Part shown: positions 24,509 to 32,362 of the stretch, one piece after another
How positions within the stretch are numbered: the first letter of the stretch is position 1
Layout: every line of letters begins with the position of its first letter
NCBI RefSeq assembly: GCF_026184235.1
Contig: NZ_CP110806.1
Location: forward strand, 992,001-1,056,000
Reading direction: 5' to 3'
DNA: 64,000 nucleotides
DNA from: Cellulomonas sp. S1-8
GTDB taxonomy: Bacteria > Actinomycetota > Actinomycetes > Actinomycetales > Cellulomonadaceae
Position numbers and translations under genes: made by a program
Notes under the pieces: model-generated
Seen by the model: only the letters and a program-made list of their open reading frames with translations
The model's database searches: none
Told to the model about the DNA's origin: nothing

Positions 24509-24967
24509 TCAGGAGGACGCGGCGGGCGCCGACGCGGGTGACGAGGTGCTCGAGCCACCCGACGAGGAGCTGCCCGACGACGTGCTCGACGACCCGCTGC
24601 TCGACGAACCACTGCCCGACGACCCGCCCGAGGACGACCCCCCGGACGACGACCCACCGTCCGACGACCCACCCGACGACGACCCGCCACCCGACGAATC
24701 CGAGGCCGACGACGTGCTCGACGACCCCGACGAACCGTCCGACGACCCGCTCGACGCGCCCGCCGTGACGGACTTCTTCGTCGACGTCGACGCCCGCGCG
24801 TCGTTGCGGTAGAAGCCGGAGCCCTTGAACACGACGCCCACGGACGAGAAGACCTTGCGCAGGCGACCCTCGCACGCGGGGCAGACCGTCAGGGCGTCGT
24901 CGGTGAACGACTGCTGGGCCTCGAGGGTGTGCTCGCAGGCCGTGCAGCGGTAGGCATAGGTGGGCAA
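24509..24967 (-). CDS. FmdB-type zinc-ribbon protein, Ruc-like redox chaperone candidate
   Basis: The 152-residue protein starts at TTG 24965-24967 (MPTYAYRC), after GGGAG. The zinc ribbon uses Cys8-Cys11 and Cys29-Cys32, and VVFKGSGFYRND (residues about 49-60) is the family hallmark. Then about 85 residues of almost only Ser and Gly follow. M. tuberculosis Rv0991c has the same layout and neighbourhood and has been described as a redox-regulated chaperone (Ruc) belonging to the heat-shock response. A CIRCE-type operator overlaps the predicted promoter of this gene, which supports heat-shock control here. Its own role remains inferred. Confidence 0.85.
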   Translation of the reverse strand: MPTYAYRCTACEHTLEAQQSFTDDALTVCPACEGRLRKVFSSVGVVFKGSGFYRNDARASTSTKKSVTAGASSGSSDGSSGSSSTSSASDSSGGGSSSGGSSDGGSSSGGSSSGGSSGSGSSSSGSSSTSSGSSSSGGSSTSSPASAPAASS

Positions 24968-25122
24968 CGTGACTCCCGATCGTCGTCGCCGGGCGTCCCC
25001 GGCGGTCCTCGCAGATGGTGCCGGAGGGTGCCGCGGCGCTCGCCGCACGGGCCCGCGGACGGACCGAGTCGATCGACGTGCAGCTCTCGTCGACCTCAGG
25101 TTCGCGTGCGGCCCGGCCGTCG

Positions 25123-25149
25123 TTGGCACTCTCAGGATCCGAGTGCCAA
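25123..25149. promoter_or_regulatory. CIRCE element (HrcA operator)
   Basis: TTGGCACTC - 9 bases - GAGTGCCAA is a perfect inverted repeat that differs from the CIRCE consensus TTAGCACTC-N9-GAGTGCTAA at one position per arm. It starts right after the -10 box of the minus-strand promoter, covering its transcription start, so HrcA would repress the fmdB-type gene. It also lies 44-70 bases before the divergent penicillin-acylase gene. Confidence 0.8.
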
Positions 25150-25177
25150 CTCTAACGCCACCGTCAAGCGCCCTCAC
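25149..25177 (-). promoter_or_regulatory. Promoter of the fmdB-type gene
   Basis: On the minus strand GTGAGG (25172-25177) and TAGAGT (25149-25154) are 17 bases apart; the CIRCE element follows directly. Confidence 0.5.
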
Positions 25178-25180
25178 GGG

Positions 25181-25186
25181 TACCCT
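25181..25186 (+). promoter_or_regulatory. -10 box, leaderless promoter of the penicillin acylase gene
   Basis: TACCCT ends six bases before GTG 25193, with no Shine-Dalgarno sequence between. Confidence 0.4.
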
Positions 25187-25192
25187 GCGACC

Positions 25193-27772
25193 GTGCCCCG
25201 TCGTCACCGCCTGCGTACCGCGCTCGTCGTCATCGCCGTCGTCGTCGTGCTCGCCCTGGTGGTCACGACGCTCGTCCTCGCGCTCGTCGTGCGGCGCCCG
25301 CTGCCGGACGTGCAGGGCACGCAGACCCTCGAGGGCCTGGGTGCGGAGGTCGAGGTCACGCGCGACGCCCGCGGCGTGCCGACGATCGTCGCCGAGACGT
25401 CGCGCGACCTGTTCGTCGCGCAGGGGTACGTCGCCGCGCAGGACCGGTTCTTCCAGATGGACTACCGGCGCCACGTGGCGTCGGGCCGGCTCGCGGAGCT
25501 CGTCGGACCGGACGAGGCCGCCATCGAGGCGGACACGGTGATCCGCACCCTCGGCTGGCGCCGCGTGGCCGAGCAGGAGTGGAGCCTGCTGTCCGAGGAG
25601 ACGCGCGACCACCTGCAGGCCTACGCCGACGGCGTCAACGCGTACCTCGCGGACCGCGACCCCGGCGCGCTCGCGATGGAGTACACCGTCCTGGGGCTGC
25701 GCGTGCCGCAGCAGGCACCGGAGCCGTGGGACCCGATCGACTCGCTCGCGTGGCTCAAGGCCATGGCGTGGGACCTGCGTGCGAACTACGACCGTGAGCT
25801 GTCGCGAGCGATGACGTACCGGTTCGTGCAGGACGTCGCGCGCGTCGAGGAGCTGTTCCCCGCCTACCCGCAGGACCGCAACGTGCCCGTGGTCACGGCC
25901 GCGGACGTGACCGGCGGCGCGTACCTGACGTCCGCGCAGGTCGGGCAGGACGCCCTGGACCTGGGGGACGGCGCCGTGCAGGACGCGCTGGCGTCCGTCG
26001 ACCGGGCGCTCGCGGCCGTGCCGCACCTGATCGGCGACGGCGACGGCATCGGGTCGAACTCGTGGGTCGTGGCCGGCGAGCACACGGCCTCCGGCAGCCC
26101 GGTCCTGGCCAACGACCCGCACATGGGCATCTCCGCCCCGGGCGTCTGGTCGCAGGTCGGCCTGCGCTGCGCGGACGTGTCCGACGCGTGCCCGTTCGAC
26201 GTCACCGGCTTCGCGCTCGCGGGGCTGCCGGGCGTCGTCATCGGCCACAACGGCGACCTCGCGTGGGGCCTGACCAACATGGGCGCCGACGTCACCGACT
26301 TCTTCCTCGAGCGCATCGAGGACGGCGAGGTGCTGGTCGACGGCGAGCGGGTGCCCCTCGAGGTGCGCACCGAGACCATCGAGGTCGCGGGCGCCGACGA
26401 CGTCGAGATCGAGGTGCGCACGACGCGGCACGGGCCGATCGTCTCGGACGTGCTCGACCTGGCCGAGGTGCAGCGCGCGCCCGTCCCCGAGGACGCGCCC
26501 GGCCTGCGGTTCGACGTCGCGCTCAGCTGGACGGCGCTGACGCCCGGCCGCACCGGCGACGCGATCTTCGCGCTGATGACCGCGCAGGACGCCGACGACG
26601 TCGCCGCGGCCGCCACGCTGTTCGAGGTGCCGGCGCAGAACATCGTCTTTGCGACGACCGACGGGCACATCGGCTACCAGGCGCCCGGGCGCATCCCGCA
26701 GCGCAACGCGGTCGCCGGCCCCGTCCCGTCGGACGGCACGTGGCCGCGGCCCGGCTGGGACTCGCGCTACGACTGGCAGGGCTGGGTCGACCCGTCCGCG
26801 ATGCCCCGGGTGCTCGACCCCGCCGAGGGCTTCGTGGTCGCCGCGAACCAGGCCGTGACGCCCGTGGGCGTCGGCCCGTTCCTCGCGGAGGACACCGACT
26901 ACGGGTACCGCAGCCAGCGCATCCGCGACCTGCTCACGGAGCGCATCGCGTCGGGCGAGCCCGTCGACGTCGCGTCGATGGCGGAGGTCCAGGGCGACCG
27001 GCACAGCCCGTACGCGGAGGCGCTCGTCCCCGCGCTGCTGCAGGTCGACCTGGAGGACGAGTTCGACGCCGCGGGGCAGGACCTGCTGCGCGACTGGGAC
27101 CGGTCGATGGACGCGGACTCGGCGGCCGCGATGTACTTCGCGGCCGTGTGGGCCGACGTCCTGACGCTGACCTTCGCCGACGACCTGCCCGAGGGGCACT
27201 CCCCGACGGGCGACTCACGCTGGCTCGAGGTCGTGCGCGTCCTGCTCGAGAACCCCACGTCGATGTGGTGGGACGACCGCTCGACCCCCGGTGTCGTCGA
27301 GGGTCGCGACGACGTGCTCGCGCGGGCCCTGGTGTCGGCCCGCCGCGAGCTCACCGCGCAGATCGGCGGACGGACCGACGACTGGGCGTGGGGCCTGCTG
27401 CACGTCGCGGCGCCCCGGCACCCCGTGCTGGGCGGCGAGGGCGTGCCCGCCGCGCTGCACACGCTGGTCAACCCCACGCCGCAGCGCGTCGGCGGAGGGT
27501 CGTCGATCGTCGACGCCACCGGCTGGGACGCGTCGACCGGGTCGTTCGAGGTGACGTCGGCGGCGACGATGCGGATGGTCGTCGACCTGGGCGACCTCGA
27601 CTCCTCGACGTGGGTGAACCTCACCGGCACGTCGGGCCACCCGGCGAGCGTCCACTACGACGACCAGCTCGAGGCGTGGGCGCAGGGCCGGCAGTTCCCG
27701 TGGCCGTACTCCGCGGCCGCCGTCGAGGCCGACGCGGGGGACCGTCAGACGCTGGCGCCCCCGGAGGACTGA
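25193..27772 (+). CDS. Penicillin acylase family N-terminal nucleophile hydrolase
   Basis: The 859-residue protein starts at GTG 25193 with RRHRLR and one membrane helix (ALVVIAVVVVLALVVTTLVLALVV), a signal anchor or uncleaved signal. The alpha part follows (EGLGAEVEVTRDARGVPTI, FVAQGYVAAQDRFFQMD). The autocatalytic junction is GIGSNSWVV, with Ser290 becoming the N-terminal nucleophile of the beta chain, and VLANDPHM is the usual next motif. Family members cleave amide bonds of beta-lactams or acyl-homoserine lactones; the true substrate is unknown. Its placement between fmdB and the cyclo-ligase gene is a conserved actinobacterial one. Confidence 0.9.
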   Translation: MPRRHRLRTALVVIAVVVVLALVVTTLVLALVVRRPLPDVQGTQTLEGLGAEVEVTRDARGVPTIVAETSRDLFVAQGYVAAQDRFFQMDYRRHVASGRLAELVGPDEAAIEADTVIRTLGWRRVAEQEWSLLSEETRDHLQAYADGVNAYLADRDPGALAMEYTVLGLRVPQQAPEPWDPIDSLAWLKAMAWDLRANYDRELSRAMTYRFVQDVARVEELFPAYPQDRNVPVVTAADVTGGAYLTSAQVGQDALDLGDGAVQDALASVDRALAAVPHLIGDGDGIGSNSWVVAGEHTASGSPVLANDPHMGISAPGVWSQVGLRCADVSDACPFDVTGFALAGLPGVVIGHNGDLAWGLTNMGADVTDFFLERIEDGEVLVDGERVPLEVRTETIEVAGADDVEIEVRTTRHGPIVSDVLDLAEVQRAPVPEDAPGLRFDVALSWTALTPGRTGDAIFALMTAQDADDVAAAATLFEVPAQNIVFATTDGHIGYQAPGRIPQRNAVAGPVPSDGTWPRPGWDSRYDWQGWVDPSAMPRVLDPAEGFVVAANQAVTPVGVGPFLAEDTDYGYRSQRIRDLLTERIASGEPVDVASMAEVQGDRHSPYAEALVPALLQVDLEDEFDAAGQDLLRDWDRSMDADSAAAMYFAAVWADVLTLTFADDLPEGHSPTGDSRWLEVVRVLLENPTSMWWDDRSTPGVVEGRDDVLARALVSARRELTAQIGGRTDDWAWGLLHVAAPRHPVLGGEGVPAALHTLVNPTPQRVGGGSSIVDATGWDASTGSFEVTSAATMRMVVDLGDLDSSTWVNLTGTSGHPASVHYDDQLEAWAQGRQFPWPYSAAAVEADAGDRQTLAPPED

Positions 27773-27839
27773 CAGGCCCGAGGCCCGAGGGGTCCGCGGA
27801 CCGACCCTGCCGCAGGCGAGCCCGCGACGACCGTCCAGG

Positions 27840-28505
27840 TCAGCCCTCGGTCGCCAGGGCGGCGCCGATGCGGCGCCAGCCGTCCGGTGTGGCGACGGCC
27901 GTCACCGTCAGGTCGTGGGACTCGCGCGGGACCGTGTCGAGGACCTCGTCCTCGTGGACGAGCGCGACGACGGGCACGTCGGGACGGGCGTGCGCGAGCA
28001 CGCGGTCGTACCAGCCGCCGCCCTGCCCGAGCCGGGCACCCGAGGCGTCCACGGCGAGCGCGGGGACGAGCACGACGTCGGCGTCGGCGAGCGCCGCGAC
28101 CCCCAACGGGGCGCCGCTGGGCTCCGGCGGGCGGCCGGGGGCGCGCTCGCGCAGGTCGTCCGCGCCGGTGTACTCGGCCCAGTCGCGCTGCAGGCCCGTG
28201 CCCAGGACGGGCAGCAGCAGCCGGACGCCGCGCGCCGCGAGCGCCTCGATGAGCGGACCCGTGCCCGGCTCGGTGGGTCGCGACGCGTACACGCTCACGC
28301 AGCGCGCGGCGGCGACCTCCGGGATCGTGAGGACGACCTCGACGAGCCGCTGCGCCGCCTCGGCGCGTCGGCGGGCCGAGCGGTGCGTCCGGCGGGCCCG
28401 TACCTGACGTCGCAGGTGGTCCTTCTCCTCGGAGGTGTCACGAGGTCGCGAGCGTCGTGCGGTGCCCTCGTCGGTGTGCCAGGGGGGCTGGGCGACGGCG
28501 CTCAT
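27840..28505 (-). CDS. 5-formyltetrahydrofolate cyclo-ligase
   Basis: The 221-residue protein (ATG 28503-28505) converts 5-formyl-THF to 5,10-methenyl-THF with ATP in the cytoplasm. Visible motifs are EEKDHLRRQVRARR with the substrate-binding Arg/Lys start, the ATP-binding loop LGQGGGWYDR, and the end HDLTVTAVATPDGW. The first 25 residues before EEKD are an unusual polar extension. The gene is transcribed away from moeA. Confidence 0.9.
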   Translation of the reverse strand: MSAVAQPPWHTDEGTARRSRPRDTSEEKDHLRRQVRARRTHRSARRRAEAAQRLVEVVLTIPEVAAARCVSVYASRPTEPGTGPLIEALAARGVRLLLPVLGTGLQRDWAEYTGADDLRERAPGRPPEPSGAPLGVAALADADVVLVPALAVDASGARLGQGGGWYDRVLAHARPDVPVVALVHEDEVLDTVPRESHDLTVTAVATPDGWRRIGAALATEG

Positions 28506-28627
28506 GGCATCAGTGTGGCGGAAGCCGGGCCCGGCAGGGGACGCCGGGGCCCGATGTCGCACGTCGGACCGGTCGTCCGGGGCGCGGCGCGCGACCCGGC
28601 GGGGGACCCAACGGGCACAATGCGCCC

Positions 28628-29863
28628 ATGAGATCGGTCCAGGACCACCTTGCCGCGGTGCTCGCCGCGGCGGGCCCGGTGTCGCCGCTCGAGGTGATGC
28701 TGCACGACGCGTCGGGGTGCATCCTCGCGGCGGACGTCGTCGCGCCGGTCGACGTGCCCGCGATCGCCGTCGCCGCGCGCGACGGGTACGCGGTGAACGC
28801 GGACGACACGCAGGCGCCCGGCCGCGACCTGCCGGTCGCCCACGACCTGCACGCGGGCAGCGCCGCAGGCCTGCGGCACGTCGCGGGCACCGCCGTGCGG
28901 GTCGCGTCGGGTGCGCCGCTGCCGCTGGGTGCCGACGCGGTCGTGCCCGTCGAGGAGACCGACCGCGGTCAGGCGCGCGTCGCGTTCCAGCGGGTCGCGG
29001 CGCCCGGGCAGCACGTGCGGTTCGCCGGTGCGGACGTCCGCGCGGGCGAGGTCGTCCTGACGGCCGGCACGCGCCTGGGGGCCCGGCAGATCGCGCTGGC
29101 CGCCGCGATGGGCCGGGGCCGGCTGCCGGTGCACCCGACGCCCCGCGTCGTGCTGCTGTCGGTGGGCAGCGAGCTCGTCGAGCCGACGACCGCCGCCCGC
29201 CCCGGCAAGGTCTTCGAGGTCGACGGGCACGCGCTCGAGGCCGCGGTGCGCGACGCGGGCGCGACGCCCGTGCGCGTCGGCATCGTCCCGGACGAGCGCG
29301 CGGCGCTGCGCGAGGCGCTCGAGGACCAGCTGGTTCGGGCGGACCTCGTGGTCCTCACGGGCGGGCTGTCCGAGCTGGCGCACGACACCGTCAAGGACGT
29401 CCTGGCGCCGCTGGGCACGGTGCGGCTCGACCAGGTCGCCATGACGCCCGGCCTGCGGCACGGGTTCGGGCTCGTCGGCGCGCACGGCCTGGACGTGGGG
29501 GAGCCGGGCGGCCGGACCGTCCCGCTGTTCGCGCTGCAGGGGCATCCCGTCGCCGCGCAGGTGTCGTTCGAGGTGTTCGTGCGGCCGGCGCTGCGTGCGA
29601 TGGCGGGGCACACCGAGCTGTTCCGCCCGTCCGTCGCGGCCGCCGCGACCCACGGCTGGGTGTCCCCGGCGGGCCTGCGGCAGTTCGTCCCCGCGGCGGT
29701 CCTCGGCTCCCCCGACGAGGGGTACCGGGCGACCCCGATCGGTGACCCGTCCGCCCCCTCGGTGACCGCCCTCGCCCAGGCCAACGCCCTCGCGGTCGTC
29801 GGCGAGGGCGACCGGACGGTGCACCCGGGGCAGGTCGTCCACTGCCTGGTGCTGGAGGGGTGA
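28628..29863 (+). CDS. moeA: MoeA/gephyrin-like protein (Glp type)
   Basis: The 411-residue protein covers the complete MoeA fold: AARDGYAVNADD near residue 53 (mDGYA motif), the central molybdopterin-binding domain with LLSVGSELVE and VLTGGLSELAHDTVKDVL, and the C-terminal domain from about 330. MoeA inserts molybdate into molybdopterin. Followed by rimJ and a GLPR/SepX-like gene, as here, the actinobacterial homologue has been reported in Corynebacterium glutamicum as Glp, an FtsZ-binding divisome protein. The missing Met before DGYA and SELA in place of SVGD make a division role at least as likely as classical cofactor synthesis. Confidence 0.88.
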   Translation: MRSVQDHLAAVLAAAGPVSPLEVMLHDASGCILAADVVAPVDVPAIAVAARDGYAVNADDTQAPGRDLPVAHDLHAGSAAGLRHVAGTAVRVASGAPLPLGADAVVPVEETDRGQARVAFQRVAAPGQHVRFAGADVRAGEVVLTAGTRLGARQIALAAAMGRGRLPVHPTPRVVLLSVGSELVEPTTAARPGKVFEVDGHALEAAVRDAGATPVRVGIVPDERAALREALEDQLVRADLVVLTGGLSELAHDTVKDVLAPLGTVRLDQVAMTPGLRHGFGLVGAHGLDVGEPGGRTVPLFALQGHPVAAQVSFEVFVRPALRAMAGHTELFRPSVAAAATHGWVSPAGLRQFVPAAVLGSPDEGYRATPIGDPSAPSVTALAQANALAVVGEGDRTVHPGQVVHCLVLEG

Positions 29864-30126
29864 CGTGGAGCGGAGCGGACGGTGCGGGACCGCGGAGCGT
29901 CACGCGCCGGGAGCGCAGCGCAGCGGCGCCCCGACCGTGAGTCCGAGGGGTGACGTGGAGCGGAGCGGACGGTGCGGGACCGCGGAGCGTCACGCGCCGG
30001 GAGCGCAGCGCAGCGGCGCCCCGATCATGAGTCCGAGGGGTGACGTGGAGCGGAGCGGACGGTGCGGGACCGCGGAGCGTCACGCGCCGGGAGCGCAGCG
30101 CAGCGGCGCCCCGATCATGAGCCCGG
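29861..30126. repeat. Three 90-bp tandem repeats
   Basis: Units begin at 29861, 29951 and 30041 (TGACGTGGAGCGGAGCGGAC...). Copies two and three are nearly identical, copy one differs by about three bases near its end, and the third ends in CCCGGGGGA before the rimJ-type gene. The unit starts inside the moeA stop codon (TGA 29861-29863). Although its length is a multiple of three, the encoded Arg/Gly/Ser-rich peptide has no protein-like features. Internal short inverted stretches (GTGACG with CGTCAC) suggest an intergenic repeat with RNA structure. Confidence 0.9.
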
Positions 30127-30136
30127 GGGAGTGAGC

Positions 30137-30739
30137 GTGGCTGTCGGATGGCCGGTCGTGCTGGTCGACGGAGACGTGCGCCTGCGGCCGCTGCGGCGTC
30201 GGGACGCCGACGCGTGGATGGCGTTGCGGGCGCGCAACCTCGGCTGGTTGGAGCCGTGGGACGCGACGAGCCCGGAGCCGGTGCGCGGGCCGCGGCCGAC
30301 GTTCGGGCAGTTCGTGCGGGCGCTCGCGGCGCAGGCGCGCGAGGGGTCGGCGCTGCCGTTCGCGGTCGACCGTGACGGCGAGCTCGTGGGGCAGCTGACG
30401 GTGTCGTCGATCCAGTACGGGTCGCTGCGGTCGGCGGCGATCGGGTACTGGGTGTCGCAGCACGTCGCGGGGCAGGGGATCACGCCGACGGCGGTGGCGC
30501 TGGCCACGGACCACTGCTTCGGTGTCCTGGGCCTGCACCGTGTCGAGGTGAACATCCGCCCCGAGAACGGCCCGTCGTTGCGCGTCGTCGAGAAGCTGGG
30601 GTTCCGCGACGAGGGCCTGCGCGAGCGGTACCTGCACATCCGGGGGCAGTGGTGCGACCACCGGACGTTCGCGCTGACGGTGGAGGACGTGCCGGAGGGT
30701 CTCGTCGAGCGGTGGCACCGCCGCCGCGCCGGCGGGTGA
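30137..30739 (+). CDS. rimJ: GNAT acetyltransferase, RimJ/RimL type
   Basis: The 200-residue protein starts at GTG 30137, six bases after GGGGGA. It is a GNAT-fold N-acetyltransferase: VRLRPLRRRDADAWMALR, IGYWVSQHVAGQGITPTAVALATDHCF (acetyl-CoA loop) and VNIRPENGPSLRVVEKLGF are the RimJ/RimL signatures. The annotated target in E. coli is the N-terminus of ribosomal proteins; the actual target here is unknown. It sits between moeA and the GLPR/SepX-like gene as in mycobacteria. An alternative GTG lies six bases upstream. Confidence 0.9.
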   Translation: MAVGWPVVLVDGDVRLRPLRRRDADAWMALRARNLGWLEPWDATSPEPVRGPRPTFGQFVRALAAQAREGSALPFAVDRDGELVGQLTVSSIQYGSLRSAAIGYWVSQHVAGQGITPTAVALATDHCFGVLGLHRVEVNIRPENGPSLRVVEKLGFRDEGLRERYLHIRGQWCDHRTFALTVEDVPEGLVERWHRRRAGG

Positions 30740-30824
30740 GGTCGAGCGGCCCTTAGCACCGCCCCATGGGGGGACGTCGACGCGACACGCCGCGCCGGTG
30801 CGGCGTCGTGGGCGTGCCGCCCCC

Positions 30825-30830
30825 TACCGT
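30825..30830 (+). promoter_or_regulatory. -10 box, leaderless promoter of the GLPR-like gene
   Basis: TACCGT ends six bases before GTG 30837; no Shine-Dalgarno sequence is present. Confidence 0.45.
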
Positions 30831-30836
30831 CGTGAC

Positions 30837-31979
30837 GTGAATGGTCTCGCAGGTCCCGCAGCGCTCGCGCTCGTGGTCCTGTGGGTCGCGTATCTGGTGC
30901 CGCACCACCTGCGGCACCGCCAGCGGTTGTTGGAGGCCCGGGCCGACGACCGGTTCTCCGCGGGGCTGCGTGTCGTGGCGGTGGCGAGCAGCACGCGCCG
31001 CCGGCTGGGACGCAGGGCCGCAGCGGCCGGGATGTGGGGTCCGAGCACGTCGGCGCTGCTGACCCCGGGGACGGGGGTGCCGGCGGCGTACGCCGGCACG
31101 CTGACAGGAGGCACCATCGTGGACCGACCGCACGCCACACCCGAGCGCATCTCCGCGGAGGCCGCGCGCCGGCTCGCGCAGGCGCGCGCCGCCCGAGCCG
31201 CGTCCGCGGCCCGGCGCGGTGCTGCCGCGCGCCGTCGCGGTCTGCTGGCGGCCGTCCTGGTCGTGGCGTCCGTCGTCGGCTGGGTCGTCGCCGGCGTCGC
31301 GCCGGCCGCGACGTGGCTCGTCGGCGCCGTGCCGACGGCCCTGTTCGCGTCCGTCGTCGTGCTGGGGCGCCGCGCGGTGCTCGCCGGTCACGTCGCGGAC
31401 GCCGAGTGGGTCGCGACCATCGAGCGCGAGGAGCGCCTCGCGGCGAGCCCGCGCACGGGTGCCACGCCCGTCGTCCGGGCGCGCACCGGCGCGACGCCGG
31501 CGGTGCGCGTCGACGCGGAGCCGGGGGTGCCGGTGCCGCTGGTGACGGGCCACGCGGTGCGCCCGTCGGACGCGCGCACCGAGGTCTTCGAGCGGATCGT
31601 GGCGGACCGCGGCGAGTCCGCGGGTCCGGCGCGGCACGCGACGGGCCAGGTGCCGACGGTGCGACGGGCGGCGACGCACGACGCCGCGACCGCGCAGGAC
31701 GTCGTACCGGCCGAGGAGCGCGACGGCGAGTGGTCGCCGGTGCGCGTCCCGAAGCCGACGTACGCGATGAAGGCCGCGGCTCCGCGCCGCACGCCCGCAC
31801 CCCTCGAGGAGTCCGACGCGGAGGCGTCGACCGTCCGCCGCCCCGCGGACGCGACGGCCACGAGCGACGTCGCGACGGCGTCGCCGACCGATGGTGCACG
31901 GGTCGAGCCGCCCGCCGCGACGACGGGAAGCATCGACCTGAACGCGGTTCTCGCACGCCGCCGCGCGGCCGGTCAGTAG
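30837..31979 (+). CDS. GLPR/SepX-like divisome membrane protein
   Basis: The 380-residue protein has a first membrane helix at residues 2-20 (GLAGPAALALVVLWVAYLVP), an Arg-rich cytoplasmic loop, and two further helices at about 138-180 (LLAAVLVVASVVGWVVAGVA, WLVGAVPTALFASVVVLG). The rest is a long unstructured tail with TGATPVVRARTGATPAVR repeats and an Ala/Thr-rich end. This topology and the order moeA - rimJ - this gene match GLPR of Corynebacterium and SepX of Streptomyces, membrane partners of Glp/FtsZ in division. Assignment is by synteny and topology. Confidence 0.68.
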   Translation: MNGLAGPAALALVVLWVAYLVPHHLRHRQRLLEARADDRFSAGLRVVAVASSTRRRLGRRAAAAGMWGPSTSALLTPGTGVPAAYAGTLTGGTIVDRPHATPERISAEAARRLAQARAARAASAARRGAAARRRGLLAAVLVVASVVGWVVAGVAPAATWLVGAVPTALFASVVVLGRRAVLAGHVADAEWVATIEREERLAASPRTGATPVVRARTGATPAVRVDAEPGVPVPLVTGHAVRPSDARTEVFERIVADRGESAGPARHATGQVPTVRRAATHDAATAQDVVPAEERDGEWSPVRVPKPTYAMKAAAPRRTPAPLEESDAEASTVRRPADATATSDVATASPTDGARVEPPAATTGSIDLNAVLARRRAAGQ

Positions 31980-32101
31980 CCGACGCGCCGGCTGCGGAGG
32001 CGGTCCGGCACCCGGTGTGACGTGCACCGCAGCGAGACGTGGGAGCCCGACACGGGTTTCATCCCGTGGCCGCGGTGGTGCTAGTGTGATCCCCGCTTCA
32101 C

Positions 32102-32176
<75 letters not shown>

Positions 32177-32203
32177 CACGTGATGTCGCAGGGCATCGAC
32201 ACC

Positions 32204-32229
32204 AGGCCGGACCCTCAGGGGTCCGGCCT
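32204..32229 (+). terminator. Terminator of the tRNA-Ala gene
   Basis: A perfect 11-bp stem (32204-32214 with 32219-32229) closes a TCAG tetraloop 30 bases after the tRNA end. Confidence 0.8.
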
Positions 32230-32362
32230 GATGTGTTGCGGGGGTCCGTCGTCTGCGAAACCGGGTGACATCGGTACGAACCCGTCGACGCGCTCGGTCG
32301 CCGCGCCCTACCGTCGACACAGCACGGTCCGCGCCCGTCGGACGTGCCTGGGGGGCACAGCC

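Noticed and set aside
29865-30134. 89-codon frame over the three 90-bp repeats
   Set aside because: The frame exists because the unit length is a multiple of three. The product is Arg/Gly/Ser/Ala-rich, has no ribosome-binding site of its own and overlaps a clear intergenic repeat.
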